NCBI RefSeq assembly: GCF_001039355.2
Contig: NW_019774848.1
Span: 448,273-512,272 of the forward strand
Length of the DNA: 64,000 bases
Direction of reading: 5' to 3'
From: Lingula anatina
Taxonomy: Eukaryota; Brachiopoda; Lingulata; Lingulida; Lingulidae
Numbering within the stretch: position 1 is the first letter of the stretch; each line of letters starts with the position of its first letter. The notes below the pieces were generated by a model that was given only the letters and a program-made list of their open reading frames with translations, did no database searches and was not told where the DNA came from. Positions 35,801-45,841 of the stretch are shown one piece after another. A program made the translations under genes and the position numbers.

Positions 35801-37842
35801 TCTCCCTCCATTTTACCAATCATTTCAAACTTGATTTTGTCTTCTCCATCTTTCTGCCATGACAACGCATATATACACTGCCCTTGAACACAGCCTGCTG
35901 GCACCCTGTAGCAACCCTTACTATTACCACAACCATCTAACTTTACTGCTGGAATAGTGATCTGAAATAAAGAGGAAGAAAGCATGATCGTAGCATTCTT
36001 ATCTACACTGCCCACTTCTCTCTCTTTCTCTCGCACGCACGCACGCACACACACACTGTCCCCCATATATTGGATGATGTGATAAATGAGGACAGTGTAT
36101 CACCTACCACTATAGGAGGTCCTGTCCCCATTGTGGTGGTGACAATATCTGGGGCCGTCGGATCCCTCACAAGAGCTGATATCTCATTATCCCAGAACAC
36201 GGTCTTCGTCTGAACTATAGTAGCTCTGAAAGAACAATCAAGGATAATATCAGGTTATTTTTGTTAAGTTTTAATACTTCATAAAAACTAAAAATAGACT
36301 AGACTGCACAGCTTGCAAATATACATACCATATCCAGCAAACTGTTGCATCAGTATTTAAAAAAAATCAGCTTTTAAAAAAATAATCCCATTAAGCTGAT
36401 TTTTGTAAGTAACCTGCCTCACTGGGTAGGGACTGACATTTGGATAGCAATGGCAAATGTGATGACTCGTGACACAGACAGACACAGTGATCAGAATAAA
36501 TAGACACATACAGTGGCTGTATATAACAACTTTCTATAACTATAAAAAAAACTCACTATCTGATTCAATCTAGCTGGGACAATACTGATGCAAAGAAATG
36601 ACGAGATCTGCAATAATTTTTAAACAGTAACATTCCACTTTAACTGAGGCCTTTGTCAAAAGATAACATGTCCTTAAAACCACCTACTTGAAAACCAAAT
36701 GTCCCTGGAAGCTGGTTGGAGCATTCCAGGTTAGAACCACCTCTGATTTGTCACTGCCGCTACTGTGAGATATGGCATTCTGAAAAATGACACAAATTAA
36801 CATTTGTCTCAACTTTACCAACAATACAGGGCAGAGAAATAATGTAGTCCTTCAACAAGACTGTGATTTATTATGAAAATCTTCAAACAAAACATACTTT
36901 AAAGAAAGTTGTTTGGGATATAAATTACCAAAAAATCATGTTTATTTTTTTAGAAATTTTACTCTAAAATGTGGCAAAATTGTCTGCATGACCTAGTTCT
37001 ATAATGAGGCTCTGATATTTACTAGTACATCCGGTGCTGTTACCAAATATAGGTTTAAATCCACATAGGATTAAGGGACTTACACCAAGCGCTTTGTCAC
37101 ACAAAATTTTGGACCCAGAAATGGTGTCAAATCTTCCAATGGGCTCCTCTACATTAAGTGATGGATCTGCTCTACGAGCCTGCACAAAAAAACCTTTAAA
37201 CCTCTCTCCATTCTTTCCCTTTATGGTAACTGAAACACATGCATAAGAACTAAAATATAATGAAATTTATTTATTTCTCCATTTATTAACTGATTCATTA
37301 AGTTATTTATTTAGTAGTTTTAAATATGTAAAGGATTATAAATAGTTCAAGAGTGATGTTGTCAGTACAACTGTAGCACATCATCAGTGTGCTGATGTAT
37401 AAATTAGCTTTCTGGGTATGAAAATATTGTAAAATAAATGGTTAAGTAGTTGTAAAAAAATTTTTAAAGACTTGGCATCAAGATTATTATTTCATCTAAA
37501 AAAGCAAAATTGGGCTTAGAACTGAGGAGTAAATGTGGCATGATATGATATGTAAAAGTGTATGTGCTGCCACCTCTGAGGATGTCACATATTCCTATCT
37601 ACAGGGACATTTCATGCTAAGAGTTGGAGATATATCATTATAAACTCACGTGTGACACTGCCTCCCTCTGCATACTGGTCCACACTGGGGGTGATAGTGT
37701 ATGGGGAGGGTCCTCTCTGTCCACTGGCGCCATGACCACTGGGGACCATACTGATACAGGCCAGCTCTGGGGGTCCACTACTGTACCCACTGGCCTGGCT
37801 GACCAGACACACACACAGCACCAATAACTGGACTGTGGTCAT
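23808..37842 (-). CDS. FRRS1: ferric-chelate reductase 1-like protein (reeler, DOMON, cytochrome b561)
   Basis: A transmembrane reductase that passes electrons through a b561 core, classically to ferric iron. Exons: 37650-37842, 37084-37229, 36688-36779, 36108-36225, 35758-35961, 34811-34915, 29629-29776, 29281-29406, 26139-26254, 25768-25854, 25554-25625, 24921-25020, 24399-24545, 24099-24172, 23808-23900; phases agree, 606 aa. Order: signal peptide (MTTVQLLVLCVCLVSQASG), reeler domain to about 170 (CISMVPSGHG, FKGFFVQARR), DOMON about 184-375 (YVAVGFSNDKQM, TRTITSSDAK), b561 helices about 376-560, and a C-terminal hydrophobic helix (VILVIIMVIAIAV). Heme-ligand candidates are His in KAHG, NHRTL and FNWFHW; the fourth expected position reads Gln (LVQFITE). 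Four exon edges lie in minisatellites. The start is the ATG nearest the full signal peptide; in-frame ATGs lie upstream in the array. The symbol marks the family, not proven orthology. Confidence 0.92.
25227..25610 (-). repeat. minisatellite over the exon 11 donor of FRRS1
   Basis: About seven units of 53 bp. On the minus strand each repeats the end of exon 11 (CCTATCATTG through GTACTGAAT, reading PIIGIIVTILCVLN) plus the donor GTAAGTATC. The unit closest to the rest of the exon uses the donor at 25553. Confidence 0.85.
26203..27198 (-). repeat. 78-bp minisatellite over the exon 9 acceptor of FRRS1
   Basis: Thirteen units, nearly identical. On the minus strand each holds a TTTATTTCAG or TCTATTTCAG acceptor followed by the start of exon 9 (GTATCTTGATGATCCTGGCC), which encodes the first b561 helix. 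The unit is a multiple of three without stops, so long ORFs appear on both strands. Only the last unit runs on into the rest of the exon. The array abuts the N at 27199, so its true length is unknown. Confidence 0.95.
27205..27735 (-). repeat. 59-bp minisatellite over the exon 8 donor of FRRS1, distal part
   Basis: About nine units of 59 bp. On the minus strand each carries the exon 8 end (AACATTGGAGGC, GCCAGCTRCCCTCTGGTGAA, AGCTCATG) and the donor GTAAGTG. The array is split by the insertion at 27736-29087. Confidence 0.85.
27736..29087. mobile_element. hAT-like DNA transposon, non-autonomous, inserted in a minisatellite
   Basis: A 1.35-kb insertion with 16-bp terminal inverted repeats CAGGGAGGGAAATGGG; the CAGGG end is typical of hAT elements. 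The plus-strand ORF at 28380-28529 starts MWRFL and has a Lys/Arg-rich stretch (KCKKKKR), which resembles the N-terminus of hAT transposases or their host derivatives. No catalytic core is present. About 40 bp of its right end were copied again into the minisatellite at 29118-29150. Confidence 0.7.
29088..29330 (-). repeat. 59-bp minisatellite over the exon 8 donor, proximal part
   Basis: About four units continuing the array of 27205-27735 on the far side of the transposon. The unit at 29281-29330 is the true 3' end of exon 8. Confidence 0.85.
29777..30494. other. intronic stretch without recognised gene
   Basis: Part of the large sixth intron of the FRRS1-like gene. AT-rich, and only short ORFs without domain features. 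Confidence 0.5.
30495..31385. mobile_element. foldback element with long inverted repeats made of 21-bp tandem repeats
   Basis: The outer ends TGGGCGGCCAAAAGGGC and its complement are flanked by TA on both sides. The arms (about 30495-30880 and 31090-31385) are inverted copies. Their inner parts are tandem repeats built on CGTCGATCGTGTAACTATT. About 200 bp of unique DNA is in the centre. No transposase. It ends 230 bp before the TRIM start codon. Confidence 0.8.
31615..33567 (+). CDS. TRIM-type E3 ubiquitin ligase, RING/B-box/coiled coil/NHL-like, intronless
   Basis: 650 aa in one exon. The N-terminal RING finger has Cys/His ligands at about C24, C27, C39, H41, C44, C47, C63 and C66. A first B-box follows (about 102-145, CSFC, CITC, CERC), then a second (about 168-200, CPEH, CSDC, CRDC, HHDGH). 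A coiled coil covers about 210-350. The C-terminus (about 390-650) has NHL-like propeller strands (GVCVDAYNNILVTEFDNHRI; WGCAINQDGDVVVTQMDGKV). RING proteins of this type transfer ubiquitin to substrates recruited by the propeller. The gene lies inside the sixth intron of the FRRS1-like gene on the opposite strand. Its lack of introns is usual for the expanded invertebrate TRIM families and suggests retroposition. AATAAA motifs follow at about 33737 and 33826. The start ATG has an A at -3. Confidence 0.95.
   Translation: MATARNDRDEEESLRAKITEYFVSCPLCLEEHKDPTDLPCRHTFCKGCLKTYISNPTPGSKFRCPVCQKETEVPKDGLEGFTHNFFIESLQDTVLQSTNKKKCSFCVLVSQKETVATSKCITCHDYLCERCSPFHCGTTLTKNHKVLTFQQLHSSEYQKEIQEQQKIICPEHKGEMIRYFCSDCSVPICRDCRDLHHDGHKLITIEKAAEMVKPQLLTKSCGMEKKFARGKKAIAKIDEILVTLQENESFVQQRIKARAAHLRQLVDQREKTLLQKLHQTTSTHRNNLQISRKNCKATCSSIKTTTDVVKNILQHGAPIDVLMLQHQLGQRLDELQSISSVEEIPEELELTLTTNTEVDQEISSGAGLGNVQISRQPALPKFKPKAECMLEFDTGCKRSVGISVSPKREYVTTHDQDNKVKVFSSDGTSRQEITSVSDTQLKWPAGICHFLDGRMVLACRNNNKLFILSPQWEVQQTVDVSNPYGVALNNSCTKIAVAQYKEKSMSVFSIDIKGQITLTDVIQNKDEKQLFSKPYKVAYMSNGCLVVSDETPNKLHILTPSGDPLYQYTGPDNKLGDIRGVCVDAYNNILVTEFDNHRIHLVSPDGKFIQYIPTRADGLNKPWGCAINQDGDVVVTQMDGKVKVFQYLEK
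33568..34810. other. 3' region of the TRIM gene and intron remainder
   Basis: AT-rich. At 34390-34700 two diverged copies of a segment beginning CAGTGTTGCATAT and continuing GCTGAAAAAAG lie in tandem, about 140 bp apart. I see no gene here. Confidence 0.5.
35203..35336. mobile_element. short inverted-repeat element (MITE-like)
   Basis: About 134 bp whose two halves are imperfect inverted copies (left TTGCACTTGTATTTAG, right AAATACAAGTGCAA, ends AGCTGACACTT and AAGTGCTGGCT). It lies in an intron of the FRRS1-like gene. Confidence 0.6.
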
Positions 37843-38355
37843 TGCTCTAACTGATACTGAAACAGAACACAACACCAATAACTGGACTGTGGTCATTGCT
37901 CTAACTGATACTGAAACAGAACACAACACCAATAACTGGACTGTGGTCATTGCTCTAACTGATACTGAAACAGAACACAACACCAATAACTGGACTGTGG
38001 TCATTGCTCTAACTGATACTGAAACAGAACACAACACCAATAACTGGACTGTGGTCATTGCTCTAACTGATACTGAAACAGAACACAACACCAATAACTG
38101 GACTGTGGTCATTGCTCTAACTGATACTGAAACAGAACACAACACCAATAACTGGACTGTGGTCATTGCTCTAACTGATACTGAAACAGAACACAACACC
38201 AATAACTGGACTGTGGTCATTGCTCTAACTGATACTGAAACAGAACACAACACCAATAACTGGACTGTGGTCATTGCTCTAACTGATACTGAAACAGAAC
38301 ACAACACCAATAACTGGACTGTGGTCATTGCTCTAACTGATACTGAAATGGAACA
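37827..38355 (-). repeat. 54-bp minisatellite over the first coding exon of FRRS1
   Basis: Ten units. On the minus strand each holds an acceptor (TTCTGTTTCAG), the short 5' leader TATCAGTTAGAGCA, the start codon, and the codons for MTTVQLLVLC. The unit length is a multiple of three with no stop, so using a distal acceptor and its ATG would add 18-residue hydrophobic repeats in front of the signal peptide. Confidence 0.9.
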
Positions 38356-38376
38356 CACATAGCTTTGACATATTAA

Positions 38377-38588
38377 GCCCCCTTTACACTGGACGGCATC
38401 CTTACTGCATCCTGTAGTATTTTGAGGGTAATAAAGAGAAAACTTTACATGCCAACAAATGGACGATCATTTAGCATTTATTTTGTAACGAAAGCGATCC
38501 CCGTGTCTCCTTTTTATGACCACAGCGATGCCAGTTTCAAGGTCGCACAAAGGATGCAGAAAGGATGATGTCCAGTGTAAATGGGGTT
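38377..38588. mobile_element. Harbinger-like MITE with TAA target duplication
   Basis: 212 bp with inverted ends GCCCCCTTTACACTGGAC and the complement of AACCCCATTTACACTGGAC, flanked by TAA on both sides. A 3-bp TAA/TTA duplication is typical of PIF/Harbinger elements. No ORF. Confidence 0.65.
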
Positions 38589-38599
38589 TAAGATGATGA

Positions 38600-39030
38600 G
38601 GAAATTATAGTAAAATATTTCATCCTTATCATAAGGCCTTCTTCAGACACACATATGATCCCTGTACCCAATGTCATGTAGTAAGGTTCTGTGCGGGATG
38701 TCCCCCAGGTCCTTGTCCCACAGATGTGGTAGTTGGTATACATGTAGCAGGCTGCTGTGATGGCGACTTGTTCAATAGGCTCATGAGCGGCCTCTTTCAT
38801 TCCACTTCTGAACTAGTCCTCCTCTGAGTTTAGGATCAAAATGTTTTTGATATGAAACGTGTGTCCAGAGCTTATTAAATGGGTGAATATTGCAGTGTCA
38901 TCTGTGTCACCTGAGTTGAGGTAGATTGTCACCTGGTGACATTGGTGACAGCACAACTTCAGTTTACTTGAAGACCTTGTGATAAGGGTGAAACGTAGGG
39001 ACTCCAATGTCAAACATGAGCTCCATTTTT
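38600..39030 (-). mobile_element. decayed Penelope-like retroelement fragment (GIY-YIG region)
   Basis: On the minus strand one frame reads DDTAIFTHLISSGHTFHIKN, then ILILNSEED, a stop codon, FRSGMKEAAHE. This order (HL..GH.F....ILxxEExWFxRGxKEA) is what I know from the C-terminal end of Penelope-like element polyproteins. The stop replaces the usual Trp by one base. No reverse transcriptase part is left in the window. Confidence 0.5.
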
Positions 39031-42000
39031 ATCCCAGTTTAAAAAAACCTGGTTAATTCAAAATATTTGTTTGGATATTTCATGACTATTGATTTATACC
39101 ACAACTTTTAAAGTAAAATATTATATTGCTATATTTGGAGGCTCTGAAGCTCATCCTGCTCATGCTGATGTAGAGTTCAATAGTAAAATTACTAGTAATC
39201 AGCATAAATAAGCAAACATCAACATTTATTCTTATTTTATTTTTAAAACATAGCATTAAAGACTGGGACAAAAGAGTGAACCACTGACCATAACTTTATG
39301 TAACTAATGAATCCCCCCCCCCAAAAAAAAAAATAGAAATAAAGGTTCTTATACTCATTCATTCATTCATACATACTAAAGGGAATACAAGGTCCCTTGT
39401 ACCTTAACTTGTACATTTTAATGGATAGCTCACATAAACGAGAATATCAAAATTATTAATCTCAAAACTTCTCTCTTCATTATCTTAACTAGAACACATG
39501 AAGATACTGACCCTAACAGCAATAGTTGATTGATATATAGATAAATACACCTCTACTTTCACCTCATTATATATGTACAGTAATGTCTTGAAGGCATGGC
39601 TGTAATGGAGCCATATGAACTCTTTTAATACCCATTATTAATCTCTCTGCTTCAGTGACATCTTCATGTTTTGTACACTACCTGTACTACCTGTACCTTG
39701 ATAAAATGGCTACTTGCAAACACAAACAAATTATGTGTTAGTGATTCAACTGGTTCTTTCCTGCTGCTTCAGACATCCTTATACATGTCAACACTGTAAC
39801 TTCATATATATGTATTTATGCCTAGTACTTGAATAAAAAACATTTTTGCTGAGTCAGTATTTAGACTAAGTTATAGTTCACACAAATTGGGGGTCAATTT
39901 CTGTCACAGTGATATCACCCCGCAGTGACCTTTTTTCTTTTTTGAAGCCTTTGGTCCATATTTACCTGTGGTCCATATTTACCAAGTGCCAAGAATCTAC
40001 AGACAACACCTTCTATAAACTGGAATTTCTACTTTAAATGGGGCTGGTGCTGACATTAAAGTCACCTGGGTTGATTATAAATACACACATTAATACACTG
40101 TGTTCTTCACTCTATCCTAAAGATAAATACTGCACTGTCCAACAAGAGATATAGATCAAGTACAGGTCTTATTAAGAATGTGATGTTTTTCAAAAACAAA
40201 CCACATATTGATAAACTCTGAAAGTATTTCTTGGGGTGTAAATTACCCCTGCATATCTTAAATTGGCTCCATTTTACACCTTACCTTTTAAGTATGTCCC
40301 CACCAAGGAGAGAGTTGAAATCTAAGAGCTGTGAACTGCTGAGTCACTGTGGCTCCACCTAGGAAATCCTTTCAATGACTCTGCATCCTGACTTATTGTT
40401 ACACTGACCTAAAACTTCATATACATTTGTTACGCACTACAAACCCTGTCTTCCTGACGAGAATCCAGGATTCATGATAAATAACTCAGGACTTACCTCA
40501 CCCTCTACTATTTATGGCTCACTCCCTCTCACAGAGCTTGAGCAACACTGACAACTTCAATGTTATGATTTGATCAAATTTAATTGGCATATTAAGTATG
40601 TTCTATATTAGCATTACTGTCAACATATATAATATAGGCCAAAAACCAACAGCAATAGGACTTAGATGGGTCAGAATATTCATGGATAGTTCTTCTCTCT
40701 CAGGAATGTGTCTGCTACAGAAAGTCTACCTGGTTTTTCATTCACCTGAGTTAACACTATGGTAATGGCTCTACAGTTACAAAGAAAAGTTAACATTTTT
40801 ACATTTTCAGGACTTGATGGAAAATACTTTAAAAAATGTTGTTAACTGTACACAGATTTTAAAACATTGCCATATTCACTTTTATCAAGTATAATTGTAT
40901 AGCCTTGAATCTTCTGAGGGGCTGACATATTTTATTTATAAGCAGCTCATCAGCAAATTGCAAATTGGTAAATAGCATACTTAAATCATTAATGTATTGT
41001 AATTACTCAACAACACCAGTAACTCTACAGAGCTTTGACTCTGTCTATGTAATGCTGACTACATGAAATCTGCCATGTAGAATGTGGTTGTCAGCTTTCC
41101 TAACCTCCAGCCACCTCAACACCAGAACATTTACCACAGAGCAGGATGAGGTACAGAACCTCCAAATATAGCAACTGGCTGTGTAAACAGTGGCCCCACC
41201 TAGCTGCCAATTCACTCTATTAACTGGTTCAACACATGCTCCATATACTACATAAATATGGAACTCTTTCATACCTGCACATCATGGAGAGAGAAACTTC
41301 AATAAACAGAAAGGTTATTATATTCAAGGGCAATACAGACTTAAAAAAATATTGAGGAAGAGAAACAACTTTAAAGAACATGTTTTATGCGTCATCTTTT
41401 TAATTTTAGCAACTTTCTATTTCTCAAAGACTTTTAGAGACCAAACAACATGATGTGGCTATAGTGGAATATCCATCTTACAGATCCAACTGAATCACTC
41501 CCATTAGGTTCATTCTAGCCTTGCCCAGTCACGTAATCTATATCACAGTATCTATAAGAACTGCCAGGTAATAACTAGCCAGAGGACAGGCAGCTCCCTG
41601 AGAAGTCTGAGAATGGCGCTAATAGATCACCTTATTTGGATTCACTCATATTAACCTCATGGATAAGTTATACACATTCCTTCTACAGAGCTCATTCAAT
41701 TAAAGACTTTATTTTGATGCCAACTTAAGACCTTAGCAGTCAGCTGGTACAGACGTTTGACCTTTGAAAATGTTTTAAAGTAATTTTTATACTAAATATC
41801 TTATGTATTCCAACTAAAGAACTAACTAATAAATCCACTCAAATTTAAGTACCAAATGGTCTTAATTCTAATCTGAAATATCAGGAATACATTGCAGTGT
41901 TAATTAAGTATGATTTTTAGAAATACTTTTTTTAAATAAGAAAATGTAGAAATACCAAATCCAAGTGCAAGCAATGATTCATGTAATGAATAGGAGGTAA

Positions 42001-42920
42001 TAGGTTTTTCTTCTCCAGAAAAATGAACTTTGGAGCAAAAATCCTTTTTTTAATATACAAACAGGTTTTTTGGAGAGAAAAAATATCCCATAATGTCAAT
42101 AAATGAATTTTAGAGACTAACACTGATGCCTACTCCATATCTCCATCCCTGCACTTACCTGTCCACTTTTTAAGTAACACACCTGCACTTACCTGTCCAA
42201 TTTGTAAGGCAACTTAACAGGAAATTTCTCTCTTAAATTTTGTTCTTACTTGTGTTCACTTCTTTACCAGGATATCCTATTTCTCAGCATCATGTCATAA
42301 ACTACTGCTGCTTGCTACTTATACGTAAATTTATATTTCATTTGTAAATATATTAAACCAAGCATTACAAAGCACTAGAGAGTGAGATGTTACTATCAGA
42401 TTGTTTTCACAATTTTGAAATTCTGCATTTTTGAAAAGGTGTGGATTGTACTGTGATGAAATATCCACACCAAGTGGGGTAGTATAATAATTGTGTGCAA
42501 CTCAATTATCAATAGTGCTCAATATATACAGTTCAATATAGTTAATATCCCAGCATAGGTCTTTTTATTAAACAAGTGGGTATTCGGTAATTTTATGAAG
42601 TTACTATAAAGATATATAACCAATTTTTTTCACTAAAACTGGTAAAAGTTGAAATTTGAGAAAACTTGACAAAGCAAGCAAACACTCCAGAAAGTAGAAG
42701 AGTCTCCAGAACCGGTTTTACAGCCACAGAGTTTTAACTTTCGTGCTACTCCCGAGTACAGAAAACACCTCACTGTTTTAGTATATCTGAATATATCTCG
42801 ATTATCAAAAGATACCGCGTACTTCAAAAACACAGAATATTAGTGTTAAATAGTTATTATAAAGTTTATCACCAATCTAGTCTTAAATGCAATAAATATA
42901 TGACAACAAACACAACATAC
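39031..42920. other. AT-rich stretch, probable 5' intron of FRRS1
   Basis: I see no coding exon, RNA gene or clear transposon. There is a C/A homopolymer run at about 39313-39332. If the FRRS1 coding exon 1 is preceded by an intron, as its acceptor suggests, this is that intron. Confidence 0.4.
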
Positions 42921-42985
42921 CTCCGACTGTTGGAAGCCCTGACCTACTTTTTGACCTGACGAAATCAGCTCAACCACGCGTAAAA
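42921..42985 (-). promoter_or_regulatory. possible 5' UTR exon and promoter side of FRRS1
   Basis: On the minus strand a CG-containing segment ends in a donor (GTCGGAG before GTATGTTG). The first coding exon of FRRS1 begins with an acceptor, so a non-coding first exon must exist upstream; this is the best candidate I see. Weak evidence. Confidence 0.25.
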
Positions 42986-45087
42986 ATTATTTACAGTGTT
43001 TCATTTTACCTCGCCTTAAAATGGGAACCCCCCCTCACAAACATAGGGACAGTATATGAAGGACTATACACAAAGAAAGTAGTTGCAATTGTATGCAAAC
43101 TGACAGCAAATATATATTTACCACCTTATTACAACTAAGGCAAATATTTGCAGAAATCGTCCAACTGCAGCAAAACACAGCGCTAATAGGTGTCGGTGCA
43201 ACTAACACAACGTATAGTCATTTCAATACAAGGGCGTGTTCGCAACATTAAAATATTACCAAACGAGTAAATTAAATAAAATGGGACAGGATTCCAATTT
43301 TGAAAATAAGACTTAAAACATAGACCAGATTCAAGTTGATTCCTAAGCCAACTGCAATTATATATATATATATATTTGAATCAATTTTAAAGAATAATCC
43401 TGTTAACCCTGTATAATGATGCAGTGGCAGATTTAAGGGGGGATGGGAGGTCCTGACCCCTCCCCTTAAAAAAAAAATCCCACCAATTGTCCCCTCTTGA
43501 TATTAGAATTTTGACTAGCTGAATCATAGTTTTAAACCATACCATGCCACTGTTCACTCTCTAAAATACCAAAAATTTTTAACAAGCACTAAAATGAACA
43601 ACTTGACACAAATGATTTTAATGAAATTTGTTTTAATATATACTTTTAGTAAATCTGCAACTGTCAACACAAATGATTTTAATGAAATTTGTTTTAATAT
43701 ATACTCTTAATAAATCTGTAACTGTCAATATATACTATCATTATGCAAGCACAACCATTGAGAAAAACTTCTAAATTTTTACCTTTAATTTCTAGTATGT
43801 ACATGCATGGATGCACTTTAAGTTCACAACATCTTAGACAGAAAGATAAAGATAATGATAAATATTCTATGAATTTTCTCAAACTACAAACTGCCAACAC
43901 TAATCTACTTAGTAGAGATGATCCATCTTTCTATTCACACACTAACTTCAAAATCCTGCATACAAATATTTTCAATATCAATTTTTTACCAATCAATATG
44001 ATATCATGGCAGTGGTTGTCACCTTGGGTGCCAGTTCTGTCATTTAGAACAAATTATTAAATCAGATACAGTACAAAAGAATGAATCCAAGTGCAGACCT
44101 GAACATGATGAGCAGTGATGTGCAAAAAACATTTTTGAGGAAAATTAATTTGGTGTCCAAGACAGGATACAATTTATATCATATTTTCTGAGGATTTCAT
44201 GTGACCTAGTAAATATTATAGACCCATTGGCATTCAAGCATTATTGAACATCATTCATAAAAATATAAAATATTCTACTTTAATGCTGTTGTTCATCTAA
44301 AACTTTACCTGAGACTATTTTGGAAAGAGTTCATTTCTTCTGGCAAAAAATATATGTATATCTCTTTCCAAACATAACATGTGACATAAAATGCTGTTCA
44401 TAGATATCTTTTCCCTTGCTACACATGATATACTTTGTGAGTTGTGACAAATGATTTTTTAAAAATCTGGAAAAACAAATAACCCTACAAAATCAAAACA
44501 ACATTTGTGAGTTTTTTATGCTAACAATTGTGCTGATGATATGATTCTTTCAAATTTTACTAAAATTCAGGCACATTTGTGGTCTGTGATCAGGCAGAAA
44601 GAACTATAGAATTTCATTCCGTAGGAAAAATGTCATCAATGTTTACATGTATGTACAATGTAAGTCAAACTCAGTTTTAAATATCAGTCTCCTCATTGTT
44701 AGCACCATGCAGTGTCTATATCTGACTCGTCCCCTCCATAAGATGATGAAGACGGAGAAGAGGAATCTTCTGAGGAAGAATCTGCATCAATTATCTAGAA
44801 ATTTAAAAATGATGTCCTTTAATAAATGTGGTGTAGTTTAAGGACCAGTTGATACTTACAATATTTAATACAATGTAACCTAATTTTTTCTTTTGAAATC
44901 TGTCGGAATGAATGTTTTTGGATTTACTTCATTTATCATAGTTGCACAGGAATAGGGTATCAAACAAACCCCTCGACCTTCTTTTCCCTTCCCTTCCCTT
45001 CCTAATTTTATATTTTACTTCTTTCTATATAAGATACAAAATTGAGAAAGAAAATAAGCATTATTTAACTTATTCATGAAACAGATT
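42986..45087. other. intergenic stretch with minor repeats
   Basis: It contains a short (TA)n run near 43362 and a direct duplication of about 65 bp at 43606-43735 (AAATGATTTTAATGAAATTT twice). A short acidic reading near 44740-44800 was rejected as a gene. No gene recognised. Confidence 0.5.
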
Positions 45088-45158
45088 ACTTTACTGCTGG
45101 AATAGTGATCTGAAATAAAGAGGAAGAAAGCATGATAGCAGCATTCTTATCTACACTG
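45088..45158 (-). repeat. duplicated fragment of FRRS1 exon 5 start
   Basis: About 71 bp match 35939-36010, covering the first bases of exon 5, its acceptor (TTTATTTCAG) and intron sequence. A CGCACGCACGCAC run follows both, next to the first and after about 190 extra bp in the second. It cannot be a functional exon alone. Confidence 0.8.
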
Positions 45159-45841
45159 AAAAAAATCTTTCTTCATCAGAACAGTTTCCGATTGGAATGG
45201 ACTCAGTGACCAACAAGTAAACGCTGAAACTGTTGAAAGCTTTAGATCAGGACTACTATTTGACTAAAGTTTCCCATGCGCTCTCTTCTTTCCGTCTACT
45301 TCATACCAGTATTGGTGTCTCTAGACGTACACGAACAGATACAGATGCCCATTTCTTCTACGCACGCACGCATGCACGCACACACACTTCACCCCTCCCT
45401 CCTCAGTTAAAAAACTATACACTATACAATACAACTATACAATTTTAGTCGTTTTTTACCTGGTTCTGGTATTTTAGATGCATAATTCATAGACTGTGAT
45501 TTTAGTGATTGATCCAAGATTTCAATGTATCCACTGGACGCTCTTTCTACTGCTACATTTTGGAGCTTTTGGACATTTTTTGTTGGTGGACTAAGTACAC
45601 ATGGTGCAGCTATAAGTTATTCAACACAAGGAAGGTCACCAGTATACTGGTCAAATACTGCTCAGTCTGAGTTGTTGTCAGAGTTACTGACCACTCAACC
45701 ACAAGTCATGGCAATTAGTAGCTTTGGGACATTGAGTAGAAGAGTACGTGCCACCCATCACTTACTGTAGAAGACAGCTTTTTCATCTACAACCAGAGCC
45801 AACATCTGATGTAAACAATCTACCTAACAATGTCAAGAAAC

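Noticed and set aside
37835-38362. Plus-strand ORF of 175 codons with an 18-residue repeat
   Set aside because: It is the reverse reading of the 54-bp array at the FRRS1 first exon, with no start context or domain of its own.
44740-44800. Acidic C-terminus-like reading (DDEDGEEESSEEE) ending in a stop
   Set aside because: A stop lies directly upstream in the frame. The only way in would be a weak acceptor, and no partner exon is seen.
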